DNA from: Ectocarpus siliculosus
Lineage: Eukaryota; Sar; Phaeophyceae; Ectocarpales; Ectocarpaceae
Assembly (NCBI GenBank): GCA_000310025.1
Contig: FN649731.1
Location: 2,097,476-2,124,667, forward strand
Length of the DNA: 27,192 nt
Reading direction: 5' to 3'
Below, piece after piece: positions 19,413 through 27,192 of this stretch. Every line of letters starts with the position of its first letter. The first letter of the stretch is position 1. The translations under genes were made by a program, and so were the position numbers. A model generated the notes under the pieces. It did not search any database. It saw only the letters and a program-made list of their open reading frames with translations, and was not told where the DNA came from.

Positions 19413-19710
19413 TATGTTATTCCTGGGTAGCTGCTTCGTTTCCTCCCCCCTGGTTTCTGCTGTGAAAAAGAGTTCGAGAGATTGTAGTGCCTTCACGACT
19501 GGTGCCTACCGCGTGAGACGTTGGATTCGCGATGTAATTGATGGTTGTGTGCATGTTATAAGAAAATACGCTACGCACATGCATACATACGTGCAGTATG
19601 TTCACTAGATATTCACGTCCAGATGTGATCGATCCGGATCCAGATGGGATTCGTTCCGGGTCCGCACAATTGTGGTGTCGTCCTTCCAGCACAAGTCAGC
19701 AGGCCCTGTA

Positions 19711-19772
19711 CTTGTTGTTGTCTTCACATTAAAAACCGTTCCGATCTCTCTCTACCCAGTACCTTCTGTACT
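19711..19772 (+). repeat. Short dispersed repeat, copy 2
   Basis: TTGTTGTTGTCTTCACATTA, AAAACCGTTCCGATCTCT and CAGTACCTTCT match copy 3 at 25630-25700 closely and copy 1 at 951-1012 partly. Confidence 0.75.
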
Positions 19773-22700
19773 GCAGTTGAACGAGTCACTGCCGCAGGAG
19801 AAGACCCAATCAGCAATCAGCGAACCTTGGGGGTTCCGCGGTTGTTGACACCCCCCCCCGCTTGTTTCGCGTACCAACCATTGTCACTCTGTGCTGGAGC
19901 AGCCACTGTCAGCTGCAGACTGAGCGCTTGTGAAGCGCTACACCTGTGGCCTACGCTGCGACTACTGCCTTTGCTTGCAACGATAGGTTCTTCAAGAGGC
20001 CTGGTTGCCTGTGGTTCTCTCTCCAGTCGGAGAATAATCGGGCACAGGGAGTCTTGGTTCTTACTGCCCCTTGAACCAGCATTCAGCATTAGCAGGTGAG
20101 CAGTTTCCTGCTCTGCTCGGGTGTGTCCTCTTTGGCCGAGCCGTCACGCAGGAGGTTGGTCGGTGTGCTGAGCGCATGCGGTGTTGCAGAGTGTCGTTAC
20201 ATATGTGCTGAACTTCTCGAGCTTTCCCTCCATGGCCTTGCACTACTACTATGTACTACCGTGCTACCGTACGAACGAGATATTGTTGGATTGTTCCATT
20301 GTGGTATCGTGCCGCATCCACTCCGCAGCAGGGCTTTGGTCTCTCCGCCATGCAGAGAGACCGGGCAGAGAGCTGCTAAAACAGCGGCACCACATAGTGT
20401 GGTGCTGTTAGCCGTGCCGTTCTGAGCAGAACCCAATTTTCCGCGTGGCCTGCAATCTCAGGGGGGTTGAGACGTTTGGTAGACCATAATTCAGGCTCTC
20501 AAACCTGTGTCTAGGCAAGGGTGGAAGTGTTGGCCCTAGACTACTTGGCTTCGGGTTCTTCTGCTGATGACCCGATAACCCAATGTAATGCAGAGCGCTG
20601 TAGCTCTACACTATCCGGTTCTAGATGCTGGTTCGAGGTTGTTGTCTGTGGATATGCTCTTAGGTAGGTCTCGAACGGGTGTCGCCGAGGCGTGTAGATC
20701 AAAGACAGCTGATGGGAAAAAGGAAACTTCGTCGTTAGTTCTCACTTTGCTGCTGCACTCAACTCCGGTCAGTCAACACTGCTGCTGCTGCTCAACCGAA
20801 ATCCTGCACTCACGTGCTGTATCCATCTACCACCGCTTCGAACTCTGACAACACTCTGGTAACCGGGCACTCAAGCTCGCCTTCTGCTCCTTGCCCTGGG
20901 TGACTCTCTCTTCTGAACTCGTGCGCGGCAGCGCTGCTACCCAAACATTCAAAGACCAAACATGTCAATTGCGCCGCAAACCGGGAACACAGCCCAAACA
21001 TCCCCTGAAACGAGCCTACTTCGTACGACATTCCCCCACACTGCTTTTTGGCATCATGGAAATTCTTCACTCTGTCCAAAAAGTAACCCACAACGTCATG
21101 ATTTCCTCCGAGAGAAAATGGCATTCAAGTACTATTTCCGTACTGAAACTGGTATATTATCGCTCGCAGCAGGTCTTAACTTGCGACAAAATTTCCAACA
21201 CGTACTGCTGTATATATCCTTCTCGACAATGGCGAAACAGCAATACTCAAAAACCCATGGAATTCGATCTATCCTTGGCGGGGACCCTTTTTTATCCCCA
21301 CGAGAATAAGCCTTCATCATCCCCTCAGGCCCAAGAACCCCCGCACAAACCACCATACACAAATTCCACGAAAATTGTTCATACTACACTGTCTGTCGTC
21401 AAGAACCCAATTTGCCCCGTGCCGGGCTGCCGTGTTTTGGAAACGACAAGCGGCACCAACCCCAAAAAATCCCGGCCCAACAACCTTTACCTGACTTGCT
21501 AATACTGTACCTGATCGACTACGTATGTTGCCGAGCGAAAGCATTTTTGTATTTTTGGAGCCGGCAAGAAGGACGCTGAACGCACCCCTCAGAAAGACGG
21601 CAACGAACCCATGTGAACCCCCCTCAACCAGACATTTGACTATTGAAATCGGTGCCCCCCAACGGTGCACGCCGACCCCAAAGAGGACTTCCAACAACAA
21701 AACCAACCGCTTCACGTTAGGTTGTAAATCAAACCCCAGCTTAATGAAGCTATGAAATCCACCCCGAGACATTGCATCAAAGATCCATTGACAATTTTTC
21801 TCCCCACGCGTTGCTTCTACGCGCGCTCTCCAAACGCAAGGCTGAAGCTAAATTTTTCACATATACACAGCACCGACATAGACACAGCACATTGGCATAT
21901 ACACAACACATTTTAGTTTCAGCTTTCTAAATAGCGGAATATTTATATCAGGAGAGCAGATCTTTTGAGGTCTTAGGGGAAAAAGAAAAGCGGACGAACC
22001 TTGCTGTATTGCCTACCCTGGGACTCCAAAGTTCACCAAAGAATGAAGTACCATGAGAACGATATCATCGCGTCGACAAAAGAGCTTCAAAAGCTTCTCG
22101 CCCGAAATCGGTGGAACCACAACGAATATTGACCCCCCTATCCTAGAAATAAAGCGCAACGACCTTTCCTTTGAGAACGCAAACACTTCCGGACATTTGC
22201 ACCCGCATTGACCACGGCACCAACAAGCACGTGTCGCAACCGACCGACCAACGTGGCAAGGGCTGTCCACGTGTTGCCCGTAGGCAACGGCAGGCGCGGC
22301 CGCACGTACTGCTGAAACGTACGGTTCACGTTAACCGCCATTAACTTAGACGCTACTTTGGGATGGCGACCTGTACTAATGAGAGACGCTGGTCGCCATC
22401 CACCACGAAAAAGGGGTCGCAGATTCATTCCTACGTCAATTCTCCCTGATTTCAGAGCAAATAATTCTGCCCCAAGTCTGTATGCAACGGTATGGGTCTT
22501 CTTCCACCTGCCGGAACAAACTCGACCTGAAAAACAATTTCGATATCATCAATCAAATTGGCGTGATAGCGGTTCCCCGCTGATTATCAATCCTCAAAAT
22601 GAGACAACAGGATGCCACACCACCACCAGAATTCAATCATGCAAGGACGCCTCGTGCATCGACCCGACGACTAAATAGTTGTTGAGATGAGCATTTTGGG

Positions 22701-23846
22701 GACCGAACAAGCAACATCGAGTCTCGTGGACTGCCTGCGTACCAGCTCAAACCACAAGGAACAGCAAAGCAAATACCAGAAAAATTACACACCAGAAAAA
22801 GAATCTCACATTCGTGTTTTTCAACAATCACATCGTCGAAGGCGACTCTTTGCAGGGAAAATACCGACGGAGCGAATTTGCACGCAAGGCACGCGAAGGG
22901 GAGAGACGTTGTTGCACAAAGCAGGAAACAGATCCACAGAACATCAGAGTGCTTTTGTATTCGACGTCCAACTCGACATCATCACCAACGTCAACCACAC
23001 ACACGGCAGTCTCACTCTTCTAACTATTAAGCTTTCGATGCGAAGAAGTGTTTTTACGCATCATCGGTCATCGGGCAGGCTTTTTTCTCCCCTATCACTT
23101 GCCGCATGACGTGCCTCTTCGTTTCTCCTGGCTTTCTTCTTCGACCGGCTCATTTCCCGCTCTGGCTCTCCTCGTCTTGTCGGACGGTGTAAGCTTTCCG
23201 ATGAGCGAAAAGTATGCTCGCCGCCAGCCAAGGCCGAAAACGTCCGTTCGAGCGAGCGCGCCATGTGCTGGCTGGCTCACGGCGAGCCCTTTCCCACGAG
23301 GCGGCGCACGACCAATTCGACAAATATCCGGGGAATCGGGAAACGAGTACTGCAGTACAGCAGCAGAGTAATGGAAATCACGGCATACGGACGGCAAGCA
23401 CGGCAGCAGACGGATGGATGTTGCTGTTGCATCTGAATGAAGCGTTAGGCTTCTTGAGGACGTGATAATTTGCTCCGCTTCGGTACAGCAGCACAGGCGC
23501 AGACGTCGTATTGCATACATGTACCCTCCGGGAAAGTCGCTTGAGCTCTGTGACGACGGAACATCGGTAATCACAAGCGGAGAGAGGTGGTAGCGTGTAG
23601 ATAAGCAGTGCTGAGGCCGGCCGTTGGGTTGGTGTTGCCCGGGGCTGGGAATGTATGCCAAAAAATGGCCGCTACATTGCATAGGTTTCGTCTAGATTTT
23701 GAGCTGTTCGAGATACGCATAGCTTGAGGGCGATGGGCATCGACGCCCGAGCCTGACCTCGAAGCACAAGGACGGAAGACAAGATATATTTCGGCAGCTC
23801 TATCCTCGGTTTGATGTATGTACGATGAGACATAGAAGTGTGATTT

Positions 23847-23950
23847 GTCAACGTCACGGCCGTTAGTTGCTCTAGACTAGATAAGTACGTACCACCGAAC
23901 ATACTGTGGAAGTCAACGTCAATGCCGTCAGTTGCTCTATAGACTAGATA
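23847..23950. repeat. Spaced direct repeat (about 37 bp)
   Basis: GTCAACGTCACGGCCGTTAG TTGCTCTAGACTAGATA recurs 65 bases later as GTCAACGTCAATGCCGTCAG TTGCTCTATAGACTAGATA. Confidence 0.85.
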
Positions 23951-24747
23951 CACACGCACACCTACACCTACACCACCCGATGAGATGCCGCTTGGACTAC
24001 AGCATATATTTTTTGTTGTTCAACGCGGCTTCCCCATCTTCGCCACCGCTGTTTCGGTTTGATTCACTCTGTCAAACGCGTTCAAGCGTGCAGAAGCGCG
24101 TGTGTACATGTATCAACACGTGTGGTTCCACGAGAACTCATGTGGTGTTATCGTGGGTGGGGGACTCCATAACGTACTCTATGGTACAAGCAGTAGTTAC
24201 AGCGATGAGAGGGACGGAGTTTGCACCCAGATCATCATTAGCAGCGATTCGATACCCTTGACTATTCCTCATGCATCGCCGCTCCACATCTTGAACCGGG
24301 CAAAGTATCTCACCGCGTGGGTGGTATCTGTTTAGGAAAAATAAATACACACAGAAAGACTACAATACCCATTCGAGATATAGCCACATAGCCACAGTCG
24401 AACAGGATGAGGTGAAGTCTTTTCAGTAAGTGAAGGAAAACCGGCGGGATACTGGACTTATTCCGAGTCTATTGAAGTCTATACACTGATTATTTATGTC
24501 AGTGATACCAGCTGGTGCTACGTACAAAAACATCTGTGTAGGTAATTTAACCTACATTTTTTCAGTATCTATGCCTCTGCCATCTACCGTCCGTACCGTC
24601 CGTGTCTGTTCTCTGCGCTCGACCTCCCCGCCTCCCCCGCTCCCGCTCCTCTCCCACTCGTGCTGTGTTATTATGCTCTTGTGTTTTGCTGTACCTCTTG
24701 TGTTTTGATCCTCCTCCCTGTCTATAGCCATTTGCACAACGTGTTTT

Positions 24748-25400
24748 TCAAGGATTCACGATTGATTGCTGCGAGTGTTTATAATCATAATCATTTCAGC
24801 GCATCCATCTCCTCAAAAGATTCACGATTGATTGCTGCTGCGACTACACAGGAGGCATGTTCTCTCTAAATATTCACGATTACACAGGAGGCATGTTCTC
24901 AAAAGATTCACGAATAGGCAGGAGGCATGTTCTCAAAGGATTCATGATTGATTGCTGCTGCGATTACACAGGAGGCATGTTCTCTCAAAAGATTCACGAT
25001 TGATTGCTGCGAGTGTTTATAATCATAATCACTTTAGCACACCATCTCCCCAAAAGATTCACGATTGATTGCTGCTGCGATTACACAGGAGGCATGTTCT
25101 CTCAAAAGGTTCACGATTGATTGCTGCTACGATTACACAGGAGGCATGTTCTCAAACGATTCACGATTGATTGCTGCTGCGATTACACAGGAGGCATGTT
25201 CTCAAAAGATTCATAATTGATTGCTGCTGCGATTACACAGGAGGCATGTTCTCTCAAAAGGTTCGCGATTGGTTGCTGCGAAGTGTTTATAATCATAGTC
25301 ATTTGCGCACCATCTCCTCAAAAGATTCACGATTACACAGGAGGCATGTTCTCTCAAAAGGTTCACGATTGATTGCTGCTGCGATTACACAGGAGGCATG
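24748..25400. repeat. Minisatellite of about 50 bp units upstream of the right-edge gene
   Basis: About ten units of AAAGATTCACGATTGATTGC, TGCTGCGATTACACAGG and AGGCATGTTCTCTCA. Three longer units contain GTGTTTATAATCATAATCA. The last unit stops at GGAGGCATG, where the next reading frame begins. Confidence 0.93.
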
Positions 25401-25601
25401 GCCATGCCGGGGCCGGCGGCGAGATCGAGAAACCCCAAGCTGTTCGCCAAGGCGCGACGAGCGAGCGGCACCAGGAGGTTCGGGCACCAGCGAGGGGCGG
25501 GAGCGGCCGCGAGCTCGGCTATCGGCTGGGGTCTCCGGAACGCGCTGAAAGTTTGGAGCTGCTTCCTGCTCCTGATGGCAGCACTTGCTCTCTTCGTTCA
25601 G
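25398..25601 (+). CDS. Right-edge gene exon 1 (signal anchor)
   Basis: The donor is TTCGTTCAG followed by gtatgc. A second ATG two codons in (MAM) gives an alternative start. About 15 basic residues precede the hydrophobic segment, so the N-terminus should face the cytosol. Confidence 0.55.
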
Positions 25602-27070
25602 GTATGCTGTTGTTGTTGTTGTTGTTGTTATTGTTGTCTTCACGTTAAAAAACCGTTCCGGTCTCCGCTCGGTACCATCTAATATCCGTACTCTGGTCCA
25701 ACTGACACGGACGGCTTCCGTGGTCACAAGCCAACTACCCAAAGAGGGGTAAACCTTTCTATTTAGAACGAAACTATATATACAGGTAGATAGGCAATAG
25801 ATGTGCGGCCTGTTTCCTGCTGTCGATGGAACGCTATCGTTTTGGTACAGGTACTGCTGTATGGTGCACACAAGCACCGCTATTGGTGGATAGCCTGTTG
25901 TTGGTGTAGGTCGTTATGGCCGTGGTCTCCTTTTGTTGTTGTTGTTGTTGTCGTTGTTGTTGTTGGTGTAGGTCGTTATGGCCGTGGTCTCCTTTTGTTG
26001 TTGTTGTTGTTGTCGTTGTTGTTGGTGTAGGTCGTTATGGCCGTGGTCTCCTTTTGTTGTTGTTGTTGTTGTCGTTGTTGTTGGTGTAGGTCGTTATGGC
26101 CGTGGTCGCCTTTTGTTGTTGTTGTTGTTGTTGTTGTTGGGTGTCTTGCGTCAAGGCCGGACTGGAGAGTTCCCGGGAATAACTTTTTTTTTTTTTTACC
26201 GTAGGTGACACGACACAAGATAACACGCCCCGCGGAACGATGTTCAAAGCTCAATTACTCCAAAAAGCGAAAAAATCGCGCGGTGCCGAGAGTGGTGGCG
26301 TTGGGACCATCTCGTCGAGAGCTTGCCGAAAACGTGTCACACGATTTGTGCATCCTCTTCGTCGTGGATTTATCGAGGTTTGAAAAATCGAATCGATCCG
26401 GGGTATGCGGTATCTTGTGTCACGAACGGTATGGTTCCAGCACTTCGTGCGTGTGTCCAAAAGTCGAGCATGATGTACATGATATGCACCTGATTTTGTG
26501 TGCGTGTTTCCAGTACTCTTGTGGGTGTGTCCCCAAGGTCGAGCCTTTTGTGTTTTCCCGCAGCTGCTCGGTGTGCCCGCCCCATCAAGAAACTTGTGGG
26601 GGTAAAATGCATGTGTGGTTTGTGGGCGGCCGGCCGCTGCTATCTTCTGAAGAGACGGTTTCTCCAACAGATCGATTCCGTTCATCAGCACACGCGACCC
26701 TAAACCATTTTTCACGCGTTGACTTCGTTGATTTACTCCTACTGTTTCTAGTGGTGCTACCTCGAAGTATATCTGTTCTCTCACGCACAGCAGTAGTCTG
26801 CGCAGGTTTTTCTTTCTACGTAAGTCAGCAAAAATGCTGGATAAAGTTTAGAATCGGATAGGTCGGGGTTGGGGTTGGGGTTAGGGTCTGCGTGCCCCCC
26901 ATGCCTGGTCTTTTTTCGCAACAGGCTTACTCTCTTTGCGTAGGCAGTCCCTCACGCTCTCAGCCCGCTCGCTCTCCCGTGCGTGTTTCTTCTCTCGGGT
27001 TTCCTTGTCCATCGTCCAGTTGAGAGAGCACCCGGACCTCAAGGCAGCCAAAGGACGGAACATGTTTGAG
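25398..27070 (+). CDS. Membrane-anchored protein, 5' part (two exons, runs off right edge)
   Basis: The exons are 25398-25601 (68 codons) and 27020-27070 (17 codons), both ending in phase 0. The protein starts MAMPGPAARSRNPKLF, continues with a strongly basic stretch, then a single hydrophobic segment at about residues 52-68 (VWSCFLLLMAALALFVQ). This is the layout of a type II signal anchor, as in many Golgi glycosyltransferases and sulfotransferases. The class is a guess from layout only. Exon 2 gives LREHPDLKAAKGRNMFE. Further exons between the two, or a different second exon, cannot be excluded. Confidence 0.5.
25630..25700 (+). repeat. Short dispersed repeat, copy 3
   Basis: TTGTTGTCTTCACGTTAAAA, AACCGTTCCGGTCTCCGCTC and GGTACCATCTAATATCCGTA combine features of copies 1 and 2. 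It lies 28 bases inside the intron after exon 1 of the right-edge gene. Confidence 0.75.
25902..26141. repeat. 59-63 bp tandem repeat with TTG runs
   Basis: Four units start at 25902, 25965, 26024 and 26083, each GGTGTAGGTCGTTATGGCCG TGGTC(T/G)CC followed by a TTG triplet run with one TCG. They are nearly identical and lie in the intron of the right-edge gene. Confidence 0.95.
26199..26429. mobile_element. TA-type inverted-repeat element (MITE-like), copy 3
   Basis: A 231 bp element starting CCGTAGGTGACACGACACAA and ending TTGTGTCACGAACGG, flanked by TA on both sides. It is the most diverged inside. Terminal repeats still align with copies 1 and 2 through GATAACACGCCCC and TTCAAAGCTCAATT. 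Confidence 0.83.
26865..26886 (+). other. G-quadruplex-type run, telomere-like
   Basis: Three GGGG runs spaced by TT, then TTA and GGG, giving four G-runs with 2-3 base loops. The last step equals the TTAGGG telomere unit, but the run is far too short to be a telomere. It lies about 130 bases upstream of the proposed exon 2. Confidence 0.75.
27020..27070 (+). CDS. Right-edge gene exon 2 (small)
   Basis: Encodes LREHPDLKAAKGRNMFE in phase 0 between acceptor tccatcgtccag and donor GTTTGAG followed by gtgggcgtg. The acceptor follows a long pyrimidine-rich stretch. It is supported only by borders, phase and protein-like content. Confidence 0.4.
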
Positions 27071-27174
27071 GTGGGCGTGTACCGTGCAGTTGAATTTGAT
27101 GCCCTGATTGTTTCCCCTACGTCCGTACACTTCCCCGCCTCTCCTCTGGTTGGTTCTTTGCCCTCCATCCGTAC

Positions 27175-27192
27175 CCCCCCCCCCCCCCCCCC
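27175..27192. repeat. Poly-C run at window end
   Basis: Eighteen C to the last base. Long C/G runs also occur at about 2660-2673 and 18877-18888. The run may be a place where the assembly is uncertain. Confidence 0.9.

Larger units (their letters stand above)
19413..24747. other. 5.3 kb gene-poor stretch
   Basis: I could not support any gene here. Longer frames exist (for example 19644-20099, 20891-21502 and minus 21772-21317) but show no known motif and no consistent splice structure. Roughly 20.9-23.0 kb is richer in A and C on the plus strand and less GC-rich than the neighbouring genes. That would suit an old, decayed element. Confidence 0.45.

Noticed and set aside
19644-20650. A stretch that resembled a long terminal repeat followed by a primer-binding site (GGTTCGAGG near 20630).
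   Set aside because: I found no second copy of the putative terminal repeat in the window and no gag or pol motif next to it.
20891-21502. A 203-codon plus-strand frame with Cys pairs (PICPVPGC).
   Set aside because: No family recognised, no splice partners and an overlapping long minus-strand frame. Not strong enough to call a gene.
24748-25397. Regular repeats that could be mistaken for a CRISPR array.
   Set aside because: Units are contiguous with variable truncation and no unique spacers. The window is eukaryotic and there are no cas genes.
26865-26886. A telomere or chromosome end.
   Set aside because: There is only one TTAGGG-like step, and gene sequence continues on both sides.

Overview
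This is nuclear DNA of a eukaryote. Genes are split into short exons with GT...AG borders and introns of about 0.3 to 1.7 kb. The window is GC-rich, full of microsatellites and minisatellites, and scattered with transposon remnants. Long introns, CT-rich intron tracts, CAG acceptors and GTR donors together suggest a stramenopile, most likely a brown alga of the Ectocarpus type. That placement is inference from gene style, not from a marker gene. I see no bacterial operon, CRISPR array or rRNA gene.

Layout. (1) Bases 694-7500, minus strand: the 5' part of a VPS8 homologue, the early-endosome CORVET tethering subunit. Six exons join in frame (717 codons) and the gene runs off the left edge. Its 1.7 kb first intron is largely tandem repeats. 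(2) Bases 7501-7934: the start region of VPS8, which may also serve a doubtful small plus-strand reading frame at 7935-8315. (3) Bases 8316-9784: no supported gene, with a 222 bp TA-flanked inverted-repeat element (copy 1 of 3). (4) Bases 9785-15545, plus strand: a complete eight-exon fructosamine/ribulosamine 3-kinase gene (352 codons) whose introns hold two foldback elements and a GGTAC-type pentamer repeat. (5) Bases 15546-16896: non-coding. (6) Bases 16897-19124: a 2.2 kb transposon-like unit with terminal inverted repeats and arrays of GTTCTTA. It contains two diverged tandem copies of a decayed retroelement 3' end with a CxC...H...C knuckle. Copy 2 of the small element lies 71 bp beyond it. 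(7) Bases 19413-24747: no gene I can support; about 20.9-23.0 kb has a strand-asymmetric base composition. (8) Bases 24748-25400: a minisatellite of about 50 bp units whose last unit supplies the ATG of the next gene. (9) Bases 25398 to the right edge, plus strand: the start of a gene for a protein with an N-terminal membrane anchor. Its first intron holds TTG-rich repeats, copy 3 of the small element and a G-quadruplex-type run.

The three genes show no common pathway: endosome tethering, repair of glycated proteins, and an unknown membrane-anchored protein. The novelty here is mostly in mobile and repeat DNA: the TIR element with subterminal arrays, the three-copy small element, the foldbacks in the kinase introns, and the repeat-born start codon. 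In the kinase itself, the glycine-rich nucleotide loop is strongly altered.
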